A stretch of DNA of 64,000 nt, from NCBI RefSeq assembly GCF_037975245.1, contig NC_092566.1, positions 11,983,501-12,047,500 on the forward strand. Reading direction: 5' to 3'. The notes under the pieces are model-generated. The model saw nothing but the letters and a program-made list of their open reading frames with translations. It had not been told where the DNA came from and did no database searches. The stretch is from Apostichopus japonicus (lineage: Eukaryota > Echinodermata > Holothuroidea > Aspidochirotida > Stichopodidae). A program made the position numbers and the translations under genes. Below are positions 44,401-58,999 of the stretch, one piece after another (positions within the stretch are counted from its first letter, which is position 1; each line of letters opens with the position of its first letter).

Positions 44401-46246
44401 ATTCAATTGATCGGTACCGCTCATTCGATTGATCGGTACCGCACATTCGATTGATAGGTACCGCACATTCGATTGATCGTTACCGCACATTCGACTAATC
44501 GTTACAGCACATTCGATTGATCGGTACCGCACATTCGATTGATCGGTACCGCACATTCGATTGATCGGTACCGCACATCCGATTGATCCGTACAGCACAA
44601 TTGATTGATCGGTACCGCACATTCGATTGGTCGGTACCACACATTCGATTGATCGGTACCGCACATTCGATTGAACGGTACCGCACATTCGATTGGTCGG
44701 TACCACACATTAGATTGATCGGTACCGCACATTCCATTGATCGGTATCGCACATTCCATTGATCGGTACAGCACATTCGATTGATCGGTACGGAACTTCG
44801 ATTGATCGGTACCGCACATTCGATAGATCGATACCGCACATTCGAACTAACGGTACCGCACATTCGATAAAACGATACCAACCATTCGATTGATCGGTAC
44901 GGAACATTCGATTGATCGGTACAGAACATTCGATTGATCGGTATCGCACATTCGATTTAACGATACCGCACATTCGACTGATCGAAATGGAACATTCGAT
45001 TGAACGGTACCGCACAATCGATTGATCGGTATCGCACATTCGATTGGTCGGTACCACGCATTCGATTGATCGGTACCAAACATTCGATTTAACGATACCA
45101 AACATTCCATTGATCGGTACCGCACATTCGATTGATCGGTACCACACGATCGATTGATCGGTACCGCACATTCGATTTAACGATACCAAACATTCGATTG
45201 ATCGGTACGGAACATTCGATCGATCGGTACCGCACTTTCGATAGATCGATACCGCATATTCGATTGATCGGTATCGCACATTCGATTTAACGATACCGCA
45301 CATTGGATTGATCGATACGGAACATTCGATAGATGGTACGGAACATTCGATTGATCGGTACGGAACATTCGATAGATCGGAACCGCACATTCGAACTAAC
45401 TGTACCAAACATTCGATTGATCGGTACGGAACATTCGTTTGAACGGTACCGTACATTCGATTGATCGATACCGCACATTCGATTGATCAGTAGTGAATAT
45501 TCGATTTATCGATACCGAATATTCGATAGATTGGTACCGAACATTCGATTTAACGATACCAAACATTCCATTGATCGGTACCGCACATTCGATTGATCGG
45601 TACCGCACAATCGATTGATCGGTACGGAACATTCGATTGATCGGTACCGAACATTCGATTGATCGGTACCGCAATGTCGATTGATCGATACCGCACATTC
45701 GATGGATCTATACCGCACATTCGATCGATCGGTACGGAACATTCGATTGATGGGTACCGAGCATTCAAGTGATCGGTACCGCATATTCGATTGATCGGTA
45801 CGGCACAATCGATTGATCGGTACCGCACATTCAATTGATCCGTATTGCACATTCGATTGGTTGGTACCGCACTTTCGATTAATAGGTATCGCACATTCGA
45901 TTTAACGATACCGCACATTCGATTGATCGGTACGGAACATTCGATTGATCGGTACCGAATATTCGATTTATCGGTACCGCACATTCGATTGATCGGTATC
46001 GCACATTCGATTGATCGGTACCAAACATTCGATTTAACGATACCAAACATTCCATTGATCGGTACCGCACATTCGATTGATCGGTACCGAACGATCGATT
46101 GATCGGTACCGCACATTCGATTTAACGATACCAAACATTCGATTGATCGGTACGGAACATTCGATCGATCGGTACCGCACTTTCGATAGATCGATACCGC
46201 ACATTCGATTGATCGGTATCGCACATTCGATTTAACGATACCGCAC
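44401..46246. repeat. higher-order repeat A, copy 2 (1846 bp)
   Basis: Exact tandem continuation of copy 1. Only isolated base differences are visible, for example A at 43858 versus G at 45704, a change shared with copy 3 (47550). Confidence 0.93.
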
Positions 46247-48092
46247 ATTCAATTGATCGGTACCGCTCATTCGATTGATCGGTACCGCACATTCGATTGA
46301 TAGGTACCGCACATTCGATTGATCGTTACCGCACATTCGACTAATCGTTACAGCACATTCGATTGATCGGTACCGCACATTCGATTGATCGGTACCGCAC
46401 ATTCGATTGATCGGTACCGCACATCCGATTGATCCGTACAGCACAATTGATTGATCGGTACCGCACATTCGATTGGTCGGTACCACACATTCGATTGATT
46501 GGTACCGCACATTCGATTGAACGGTAGCGCACATTCGATTGGTCGGTACCACACATTAGATTGATCGGTACCGCACATTCCATTGATCGGTATCGCACAT
46601 TCCATTGATCGGTACAGCACATTCGATTGATCGGTACGGAACTTCGATTGATCGGTACCGCACATTCGATAGATCGATACCGCACATTCGAACTAACGGT
46701 ACCGCACATTCGATAAAACGATACCAACCATTCGATTGATCGGTACGGAACATTCGATTGATCGGTACAGAACATTCGATTGATCGGTATCGCACATTCG
46801 ATTTAACGATACCGCACATTCGACTGATCGAAATGGAACATTCGATTGAACGGTACCGCACAATCGATTGATCGGTATCGCACATTCGATTGGTCGGTAC
46901 CACGCATTCGATTGATCGGTACCAAACATTCGATTTAACGATACCAAACATTCCATTGATCGGTACCGCACATTCGATTGATCGGTACCACACGATCGAT
47001 TGATCGGTACCGCACATTCGATTTAACGATACCAAACATTCGATTGATCGGTACGGAACATTCGATCGATCGGTACCGCACTTTCGATAGATCGATACCG
47101 CATATTCGATTGATCGGTATCGCACATTCGATTTAACGATACCGCACATTGGATTGATCGATACGGAACATTCGATAGATGGTACGGAACATTCGATTGA
47201 TCGGTACGGAACATTCGATAGATCGGAACCGCACATTCGAACTAACTGTACCAAACATTCGATTGATCGGTACGGAACATTCGTTTGAACGGTACCGTAC
47301 ATTCGATTGATCGATACCGCACATTCGATTGATCAGTAGTGAATATTCGATTTATCGATACCGAATATTCGATAGATTGGTACCGAACATTCGATTTAAC
47401 GATACCAAACATTCCATTGATCGGTACCGCACATTCGATTGATCGGTACCGCACAATCGATTGATCGGTACGGAACATTCGATTGATCGGTACCGAACAT
47501 TCGATTGATCGGTACCGCAATGTCGATTGATCGATACCGCACATTCGATGGATCTATACCGCACATTCGATCGATCGGTACGGAACATTCGATTGATGGG
47601 TACCGAGCATTCAAGTGATCGGTACCGCATATTCGATTGATCGGTACGGCACAATCGATTGATCGGTACCGCACATTCAATTGATCCGTATTGCACATTC
47701 GATTGGTTGGTACCGCACTTTCGATTAATAGGTATCGCACATTCGATTTAACGATACCGCACATTCGATTGATCGGTACGGAACATTCGATTGATCGGTA
47801 CCGAATATTCGATTTATCGGTACCGCACATTCGATTGATCGGTATCGCACATTCGATTGATTGGTACCAAACATTCGATTTAACGATACCAAACATTCCA
47901 TTGATCGGTACCGCACATTCGATTGATCGGTACCGAACGATCGATTGATCGGTACCGCACATTCGATTTAACGATACCAAACATTCGATTGATCGGTACG
48001 GAACATTCGATCGATCGGTACCGCACTTTCGATAGATCGATACCGCACATTCGATTGATCGGTATCGCACATTCGCTTTAACGATACCGCAC
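46247..48092. repeat. higher-order repeat A, copy 3 (1846 bp)
   Basis: Third full unit. It has a few private changes (GATTGATTGGTACC near 46498, GGTAGCGCACATT near 46524, CGCTTTAACG near 48075). At 48093 the sequence departs from the unit start, so the block is three complete copies. Confidence 0.92.
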
Positions 48093-49130
48093 ATTCGATT
48101 GATCGATACGGAACATTCGATAGATGGTACGGAACATTCGATTGATCGGTACCGCACATTCGATTCATCGATACCGCATATTCGATTGATCGATACCAAA
48201 CATTCGATTGATCAATACGGCACATTCGAATAATCGGTACCGCACATTCGATTGATCGGTACTGCACATTCGATTGATCAATACCGTACATTCGATTGAT
48301 CGGTATCGCACATTCGATTTAACGATACCATACATTCGATTGATCGGTACGGAACATTCGATTGATCGGTACAGAACATTCGATTGATCGGTACCGCACA
48401 TTCAATTGATCGGAACCGCACATTCGAACTAACGATACCAAACATTCGATTGATCGGTACGGAACATTCATTTTAACGGTACCGCACATTCCATTGATCG
48501 GTACCGCACATTCCATTGATCGATACCGGACATTCGATTGATCGGTATCGCACATTCGATTTAACGATACCGCACATTCGATTGATCGGTACGGAACATT
48601 CGATTGATCTGTATCGCACATTCGATTTAACGATACCAAACATTCCATTGATCGATACCGCACATTCGATTGATCGGTACCGCACATTAAATAGATCGAT
48701 AAAGCACATTCGATTTAACGATACCAAACATTCCATTGATCGGTACGATACATTCGATAGATCGGTACCGAACATTCGATTGATTGGTACCGCACATTCG
48801 ATTGATCGGAACCGCACATTCGAACTAACGGTACCGCACATTCGACTTAACGATAACAAACATTCTATTGATCGGTACCGCACCTTCGATTGATCGGTAC
48901 CGCACATTCGATAGATCGATACCGCACATTCGATTGTTCGGTACCGCACATTCGAATTTACGGTACCGCACATTCGATTGATCGGTAACGCCTATTCAAT
49001 TGATCGATACCGCACAATCGATTGATCGGTACCGCACATTCGATTGATCGGTAACGCATATTCAATTGATCGATACCACACAATCCATTGATCGGTACCG
49101 CACATTCGTTTGATCGGTAACGCATATTCA
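48093..49130. repeat. satellite segment between blocks A and B
   Basis: Not part of a local tandem unit, but nearly the whole segment recurs at 62518-63508 (offset 14425, falling to 14381 after deletion of two monomers). Characteristic strings are TTAAATAGATCGATAAAGC and CATTTTAACGGTACCGC. Confidence 0.85.
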
Positions 49131-51851
49131 ATTGATCGATACCGCACATTCGATTGATCGGTACGGAACATTCGATTGATCCGTACCGCATATTCGAATG
49201 ATCGGTACCGCACATTCCATTGATCGGTATCGCACATTCGATTGATCGGTACCGCACATTCGGTAGATCGATACCGCACATTCGATTGTTCGGTACCGCA
49301 CATTCGATTTAACGGTACCTCTCATTCGAATGATCGATATCGTACATTCGATTTAACGATACCGCACATTCGATTGATCGGTACGGAATTCGATTGATCG
49401 GTACCGCACATTCGATTAGTCGATACCAAACATTCGATTGATCGGTACTGCACATTCGATTTAACGATACCAAACATTCCATTGATCGGTACCTCACATT
49501 CGATTGATCGGTACCTCACATTCGATTTATCGGTACCGCACATTCGATAGATCGATACCGCACATTCGATTGATTGGCACCGCACATTCGATTTAACGAT
49601 ACCAATTATTCCATTGATCGGTACCTCACATTCGATTGATCGGTACCGCACATTAAATAGATCGATACCGCATATTCGATTTAACGATATCAAACATTCC
49701 ATTAATCGGTACGATACATTCGATAGATCGGTACCGAACATTCGATTGATCGGTACCGCACATTCGATTGATCGGAACCGCACATTCGAACTAACGGTAC
49801 CGCACATTCGATTTAACGATACCAAACATTCCATTGATCGGTACCGCACATTCGATTGTTCGGTACCGCACATTCGATTGATCGGTACCGCACATTCGAT
49901 TGATCGGTAACGCATATTCAATTGATCGATACCGCACATTCGATTGATCGGTACCGCACATTCGATTGATCCGTACCGCACTTTCGAATGATCGGAACCG
50001 CACATTCGATTGATCGGTACCGCACATTCGATAGATCGATACTGCACATTCGATTGTTCGGTACCGCACATTCGATTGATCGGTACCGCACATTCGATTA
50101 AACGATACCAAACATTCGATTCATCGGTATCGCACATTCGATTGATCAGTACGGAACATACGATTGGTCGGTACCGAACATTCGATTGATCGGTACCGCA
50201 CATTCGATTGATCGGTACCAAACATTCGATTTAACGATACCAAACATTCCATTGATCGGTACTGCACATTCGATTGATCGGTAGCGCACATTCGATTGAT
50301 CAGTACTGAATATTCGATTTATCGATACCGAATATTCGATATTCGGTATCGCACATTCGATTTAAAGATTCAAAACATTTCATTGATCGGTACGGAACAT
50401 TCAATTGATCGGTACGGAACATTGGATTGAACGGTCCCGCACATTCGATTGATCGATACCGCACATTCGACTGATCGATACCGCATATTCGGTTGATCGG
50501 TACGGAACATTCCATTCATCGGTTCCGAACATTCGATTGATCGGTACTGCACATTCGATTAATCGGTACGGAACATTCAATTGATCGGTACCGAACATTC
50601 AACTGATCGGTACTGCACATTCGATTGATCGGTACGGCACATTCGATTAATCGGTTCCGCACATTCGATTGATCGGTACCGCACATTTGATTGATCGGTA
50701 CCGCACATTCGATTTATCGGCACCGCACATTTGATTGATCGGTATCGCACATTCGATTGATCCGTACCGCTCATTCGATTGATCGGTAACGAACATTCGA
50801 TTGATCGATAACGCACGATAAATTGATCGGTACCGCACATTCGATTGATCAGTACCGGAAATTCGATTTAAAAATACCAAACATTTCATTCATCGGTACG
50901 GAACATTCGATTGATCGGTACCGAACATTCGATTGATCGGTACGCACATTCGATTGATAGGTATCGCACATTCGATTTAACGATACTGCACATTCGATTG
51001 ATCGGTACGGAACATTCGTTTGATCGGTACCGCATATTCGATTGATCGATACCGCACATTCGATTATTCGGTACCCCCATTCGATTTAACGATACCGCAC
51101 ATTCGATTGATCGGTACCCCCATTCGATTTAACGATACCGCACATTCGATTGATCGGTACCGCACAATTGAATGATCCGTACCGCAACTTCGATTAATCG
51201 GTATCGAACATTCGATTTAACGATACCGCACATTCGATTGATAGGTACGGAACATTCGATTGATCGGTACCGAACATTCGATTGATCCGTAGCGCACATT
51301 CGATTTATCGGTAAGGAACATTCCATTGATCGGTACCGCACATTCGATTGATCCGTACCGTACATTCGATTGATCGATACCAAACATTCGATTTGTCGGT
51401 ACCGCACATTCGATTAATAGGTATCGCACATTCGATTGAACGGTACCGCACATTCGATTGATCGGTACCGCACATTCCATTGATCGGTATCGCACATTCC
51501 ATTGATCGGTACCGCACATTCGATTGATCGGTACGGAACTTCGATTGATCGGTACCGCACATTCGATAGATCGATACCGCACATTCGAACTAACGGTACC
51601 GCACATTCGATAAAACGATACTAACCATTCGATTGATCGGTACGGAACAATCGATTGATCGGTACAGAACATTCGATTGATCGGTATCGCACATTCGAAT
51701 TAACGATACCGCACATTCGACTGATCGAAATGGAACATTCGATTGAACGGTACCGCACAATCGATTTATCGGTATCGCACATTCGATTGGTCGGTACCAC
51801 GCATTCGATTGATCGGTACCAAACATTCGATTTAACGATACCAAACATTCC
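49131..51851. repeat. higher-order repeat B, copy 1 (2721 bp)
   Basis: Starts just before ACCGCACATTCGATTGATCG at 49141. The same sequence restarts at 51852 (offset 2721). It includes the ACGGAATTCGATTG short monomer and the AATATTCGATATTCGG irregular monomer as landmarks. Confidence 0.9.
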
Positions 51852-54660
51852 ATTGATCGATACCGCACATTCGATTGATCGGTACGGAACATTCGATTGA
51901 TCCGTACCGCATATTCGAATGATCGGTACCGCACATTCCATTGATCGGTATCGCACATTCGATTGATCGGTACCGCACATTCGGTAGATCGATACCGCAC
52001 ATTCGATTGTTCGGTACCGCACATTCGATTTAACGGTACCTCTCATTCGAATGATCGATATCGTACATTCGATTTAACGATACCGCACATTCGATTGATC
52101 GGTACGGAATTCGATTGATCGGTACCGCATATTCGATTAGTCGATACCAAACATTCGATTGATCGGTACTGCACATTCGATTTAACGATACCAAACATTC
52201 CATTGATCGGTACCTCACATTCGATTGATCGGTACCTCACATTCGATTTATCGGTACCGCACTTTCGATAGATCGATACCGCACATTCGATTGATTGGCA
52301 CCGCACATTCGATTTAACGATACCAATTATTCCATTGATCGGTACCTCACATTCGATTGATCGGTACCGCACATTAAATAGATCGATACCGCATATTCGA
52401 TTTAACGATATCAAACATTCCATTAATCGGTACGGTACATTCGATAGATCGGTACCGAACATTCGATTGATCGGTACCGCACATTCGATTGATCGGAACC
52501 GCACATTCGAACTAACGGTACCGCACATTCGATTTAACGATACCAAACATTCCATTGATCGGTACCGCACATTCGATTGTTCGGTACCGCACATTCGATT
52601 GATCGGTACCGCACATTCGATTGATCGGTAACGCATATTCAATTGATCGATACCGCACATTCGATTGATCGGTACCGCACATTCGATTGATCCGTACCGC
52701 ACTTTCGAATGATCGGAACCGCACATTCGATTGATCGGTACCGCACATTCGATAGATCGATACTGCACATTCGATTGTTCGGTACCGCACATTCGATTGA
52801 TCGGTACCGCACATTCGATTAAACGATACCAAACATTCGATTCATCGGTATCGCACATTCGATTGATCAGTACGGAACATACGATTGGTCGGTACCGAAC
52901 ATTCGATTGATCGGTACCGCACATTCGATTGATCGGTACCACATATTCGATTGATCGGTAGTGCACATTCGATTGATCGGTACCACATATTCGATTGATC
53001 GGTACCAAACATTCGATTTAACGATACCAAACATTCCATTGATCGGTACTGCACATTCGATTGATCGGTATCGCACATTCGATTGATCAGTACTGAATAT
53101 TCGATTTATCGATACCGAATATTCGATATTCGGTATCGCACATTCGATTTAAAGATTCCAAACATTTCATTGATCGGTACGGAACATTCAATTGATCGGT
53201 ACGGAACATTGGATTGAACGGTCCCGCACATTCGATTGATCGATACCGCACATTCGACTGATCGATACCGCATATTCGGTTGATCGGTACGGAACATTCC
53301 ATTCATCGGTTCCGAACATTCGATTGATCGGTACTGCACATTCGATTAATCGGTACGGAACATTCAATTGATCGGTACCGAACATTCAACTGATCGGTAC
53401 TGCACATTCGATTGATCGGTACGGCACATTCGATTAATCGGTTCCGCACATTCGATTGATCGGTACCGCACATTTGATTGATCGGTACCGCACATTCGAT
53501 TTATCGGCACCGCACATTTGATTGATCGGTATCGCACATTCGATTGATCCGTACCGCTCATTCGATTGATCGGTAACGAACATTCGATTGATCGATAACG
53601 CACGATAAATTGATCGGTACCGCACATTCGATTGATCAGTACCGGAAATTCGATTTAAAAATACCAAACATTTCATTCATCGGTACGGAACATTCGATTG
53701 ATCGGTACCGAACATTCGATTGATCGGTACGCACATTCGATTGATAGGTATCGCACATTCGATTTAACGATACTGCACATTCGATTGATTGGTACGGAAC
53801 ATTCGCTTGATCGGTACCGCATATTCGATTGATCGATACCGCACATTCGATTATTCGGTACCCCCATTCGATTTAACGATACCGCACATTCGATTGATCG
53901 GTACCCCCATTCGATTTAACGATACCGCACATTCGATTGATCGGTACCGCACAATTGAATGATCCGTACCGCACATTCGATTAATCGGTATCGAACATTC
54001 GATTTAACGATACCGCACATTCGATTGATAGGTACGGAACATTCGATTGATCGGTACCGAACATTCGATTGATCCGTAGCGCACATTCGATTTATCGGTA
54101 AGGAACATTCCATTGATCGGTACCGCACATTCGATTGATCCGTACCGTACATTCGATTGATCGATACCAAACATTCGATTTGTCGGTACCGCACATTCGA
54201 TTAATAGGTATCGCACATTCGATTGAACGGTACCGCACATTCGATTGGTCGGTACCACACATTAGATTGATCGGTACCGCACATTCCATTGATCGGTATC
54301 GCACATTCCATTGATCGGTACCGCACATTCGATTGATCGGTACGGAACTTCGATTGATCGGTACCGCACATTCGATAGATCGATACCGCTCATTCGAACT
54401 AACGGTACCGCACATTCGATAAAACGATACCAACCAGTCGATTGATCGGTACGGAACAATCGATTGATCGGTACAGAACATTCGATTGATCGGTATCGCA
54501 CATTCGAATTAACGATACCGCACATTCGACTGATCGAAATGGAACATTCGATTGATCGGTACCGCACAATCGATTTATCGGTATCGCACATTCGATTGGT
54601 CGGTACCACGCATTCGATTGATCGGTACCAAACATTCGATTTAACTATACCGCACATTCC
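51852..54660. repeat. higher-order repeat B, copy 2 (2809 bp)
   Basis: Matches copy 1 with one three-monomer insertion (66 bp, near 52935-53000, containing ACCACATATTCG and GGTAGTGCAC) and one further extra monomer near 54245 (ACCACACATTAG). This accounts exactly for 2721 + 66 + 22. Confidence 0.9.
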
Positions 54661-55849
54661 ATTGATCGGTACCGCACATTCGATTGATCGGTACCGCACG
54701 ATCGATTGATCGGTACCGCACATTCGATTTAACGATACCAAACATTCGATTGATCGGTACGGAACATTCGATCGATCGGTACCGCACTTTCGATTGATCG
54801 GTACCGCATATTCGATTGATCGGTATCGCACATTCGATTTAACGATACCGTACATTGGATTGATCGATAACAAACATTCCATTGATCGATACTCAACATT
54901 CCATTGATCGGTACCGCACATTCGATTTAACGATACCGCACATTCGATTGATCTGTACGGAACATTCGATTGAAGGGTACCGCACATTCGATTGATCGGT
55001 ACGGAACATTCGATTGATCGATACCGCACATTCGATTGATCGGTATCGCACATTCGATAGATCGATACCGCACATTCGATTGATCGGTACCGCACATTCG
55101 ATTTTACGATACCAAACATTCGATTGATCGGTACGGAACATTCGATCGATCGGTACCGCACTTTCGATAGATCGATACCGCATATTCGATTGATCGGTAT
55201 CGCACATTCGATTTAACGATACCGTACATTGGATTGATCGATACGGAACATTCGATAGATGGTACGGAACATTCGATTGATCGGTACGGAACATTCGATA
55301 GATCGGAACCGCACATTCGAACTAACTGTACCAAACATTCGATTGATCGGTACGGAACATTCGTTTGAACGGTACCGTACATTCGATTGATCGATACCGC
55401 AAATTCGATTGATCAGTACTGAATATTCGATTTATCGATACCGAATATTCGATAGATTGGTACCGAACATTCGATTGATCGGTACCAAACATTCGATTGA
55501 TCGGTACCGCACATTCGATTGATCGGTGCCGCACGATCGCTTGATCGGTACCGCACATTCGATTTAACGATACCAAACATTCGATTGATCGGTACGGAAC
55601 ATTCGATCGATCGGTACCGCACTTTCGATAGATCGATACCGCATATTCGATTGATCGGTATCGCACATTCGATTTAACGATACCGCACATTGGATTGATC
55701 GATACGGAACATTCGATTGATCGGTACCGAACATTCGATTGATCTGTACCGCAAAATCGATTGATCGATACCGCACATTCGATGGATCTATACCGCACAT
55801 TCGATCGATCGGTACGGAACATTCGATTGATGGGTACCGAGCATTCAAT
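54661..55849. repeat. A-derived satellite segment between B copies
   Basis: Shares long runs with repeat A. For example 55104-55382 corresponds to 45178-45456 (offset 9926). It contains the short GATAGATGGTACGG monomer typical of A. Confidence 0.8.
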
Positions 55850-57735
55850 TGATCGGTACCGCACATTCGATTGATCGGTACCGCACATTCGATTGATCCG
55901 TACCGCACTTTCGAATGATCGGAACCGCACATTCGATTGATCGGTACCGCACATTCGATAGATCGATACTGCACATTCGATTGTTCGGTACCGCACATTC
56001 GATTGATCGGTACCGCACATTCGATTAAACGATACCAAACATTCGATTCATCGGTATCGCACATTCGATTGATCAGTACGGAACATACGATTGGTCGGTA
56101 CCGAACATTCGATTGATCGGTACCGCACATTCGATTGATCGGTACCACATATTCGATTGATCGGTAGTGCACATTCGATTGATCGGTACCACATATTCGA
56201 TTGATCGGTACCAAACATTCGATTTAACGATACCAAACATTCCATTGATCGGTACTGCACATTCGATTGATCGGTATCGCACATTCGATTGATCAGTACT
56301 GAATATTCGATTTATCGATACCGAATATTCGATATTCGGTATCGCACATTCGATTTAAAGATTCCAAACATTTCATTGATCGGTACGGAACATTCAATTG
56401 ATCGGTACGGAACATTGGATTGAACGGTCCCGCACATTCGATTGATCGATACCGCACATTCGACTGATCGATACCGCATATTCGGTTGATCGGTACGGAA
56501 CATTCCATTCATCGGTTCCGAACATTCGATTGATCGGTACTGCACATTCGATTAATCGGTACGGAACATTCAATTGATCGGTACCGAACATTCAACTGAT
56601 CGGTACTGCACATTCGATTGATCGGTACGGCACATTCGATTAATCGGTTCCGCACATTCGATTGATCGGTACCGCACATTTGATTGATCGGTACCGCACA
56701 TTCGATTTATCGGCACCGCACATTTGATTGATCGGTATCGCACATTCGATTGATCCGTACCGCTCATTCGATTGATCGGTAACGAACATTCGATTGATCG
56801 ATAACGCACGATAAATTGATCGGTACCGCACATTCGATTGATCAGTACCGGAAATTCGATTTAAAAATACCAAACATTTCATTCATCGGTACGGAACATT
56901 CGATTGATCGGTACCGAACATTCGATTGATCGGTACGCACATTCGATTGATAGGTATCGCACATTCGATTTAACGATACTGCACATTCGATTGATTGGTA
57001 CGGAACATTCGCTTGATCGGTACCGCATATTCGATTGATCGATACCGCACATTCGATTATTCGGTACCCCCATTCGATTTAACGATACCGCACATTCGAT
57101 TGATCGGTACCCCCATTCGATTTAACGATACCGCACATTCGATTGATCGGTACCGCACAATTGAATGATCCGTACCGCACATTCGATTAATCGGTATCGA
57201 ACATTCGATTTAACGATACCGCACATTCGATTGATAGGTACGGAACATTCGATTGATCGGTACCGAACATTCGATTGATCCGTAGCGCACATTCGATTTA
57301 TCGGTAAGGAACATTCCATTGATCGGTACCGCACATTCGATTGATCCGTACCGTACATTCGATTGATCGATACCAAACATTCGATTTGTCGGTACCGCAC
57401 ATTCGATTAATAGGTATCGCACATTCGATTGAACGGTACCGCACATTCGATTGGTCGGTACCACACATTAGATTGATCGGTACCGCACATTCCATTGATC
57501 GGTATCGCACATTCCATTGATCGGTACCGCACATTCGATTGATCGGTACGGAACTTCGATTGATCGGTACCGCACATTCGATAGATCGATACCGCACATT
57601 CGAACTAACGGTACCGCACATTCGATAAAACGATACCAACCAGTCGATTGATCGGTACGGAACAATCGATTGATCGGTACAGAACATTCGATTGATCGGT
57701 ATCGCACATTCAAATTAACGATACCGCACATTCGA
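55850..57735. repeat. higher-order repeat B, partial copy 3
   Basis: Follows B copy 2 at a constant offset of 3206 bp, including the three-monomer ACCACATATTCG insertion, so it was copied from copy 2 rather than from copy 1. It ends near 57735 where the sequence jumps back to an earlier segment (CATTCGAACTAACGG repeated). Confidence 0.88.
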
Positions 57736-58999
57736 ACTAACGGTACCGCACATTCGATAAAACGATACCAACCAGTCGATTGATCGGTACGGAACAATCG
57801 ATTGATCGGTACGGAACATTCGATCGATCGGTACCGCACTTTCGATAGATCGATACCGCATATTCGATTGATCGGTATCGCACATTCGATTTAACGATAC
57901 CGTACATTGGATTGATCGATACGGAACATTCGATAGATGGTACGGAACATTCGATTGATCGGTACGGAACATTCGATAGATCGGAACCGCACATTCGAAC
58001 TAACTGTACCAAACATTCGATTGATCGGTACGGAACATTCGTTTGAACGGTACCGTACATTCGATTGATCGATACCGCAAATTCGATTGATCAGTACTGA
58101 ATATTCGATTTATCGATACCGAATATTCGATAGATTGGTACCGAACATTCGATTGATCGGTACCAAACATTCGATTGATCGGTACCGCACATTCGATTGA
58201 TCGGTGCCGCACGATCGCTTGATCGGTACCGCACATTCGATTTAACGATACCAAACATTCGATTGATCGGTACGGAACATTCGATCGATCGGTACCGCAC
58301 TTTCGATAGATCGATACCGCATATTCGATTGATCGGTATCGCACATTCGATTTAACGATACCGCACATTGGATTGATCGATACGGAACATTCGATTGATC
58401 GGTACCGAACATTCGATTGATCTGTACCGCAAAATCGATTGATCGATACCGCACATTCGATGGATCTATACCGCACATTCGATCGATCGGTACGGAACAT
58501 TCGATTGATGGGTACCGAGCATTCAATTGATCGGTACCGCATATTCGATTGATCGGTACGGCACAATCGATTGATCGGTACCGCACATTCAATTGATCCG
58601 TATTGCACATTCGATTGGTTGGTACCGCACTTTCGATTAATAGGTATCGCACATTCGATTTAACGATACCGTACATTCGATTGATCGGTACGGAACATTC
58701 GATTGATCGGTACCGAATATTCGATTTATCGGTACCGCACATTCGATTGATCGGTATCGCACATTCGATTGATCGGTACCAAACATTCGATTTAACGATA
58801 CCAAACATTCCATTGATCGGTACCGCACATTCGATTGATCGGTACCGAACGATCGATTGATCGGTACCGCACATTCGATTTAACGATACCAAACATTCGA
58901 TTGATCGGTACGGAACATTCGATCGATCGGTACCGCACTTTCGATAGATCGATACCAAACATTCGATTGATCGGTATCGCACATTCGATTTAACGATAC
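56958..58999. repeat. higher-order repeat C, copy 1 (2042 bp)
   Basis: Composite unit: the first part is B-derived (overlapping B copy 3) and the second part A-derived. A near-identical unit follows at +2042. Confidence 0.9.

Noticed and set aside
42555-48092. Pure assembly duplication as the explanation of repeat A
   Set aside because: The copies carry distinct private and shared base changes and the unit borders are in register, so real tandem copies are more likely, although copy number still needs spanning reads.
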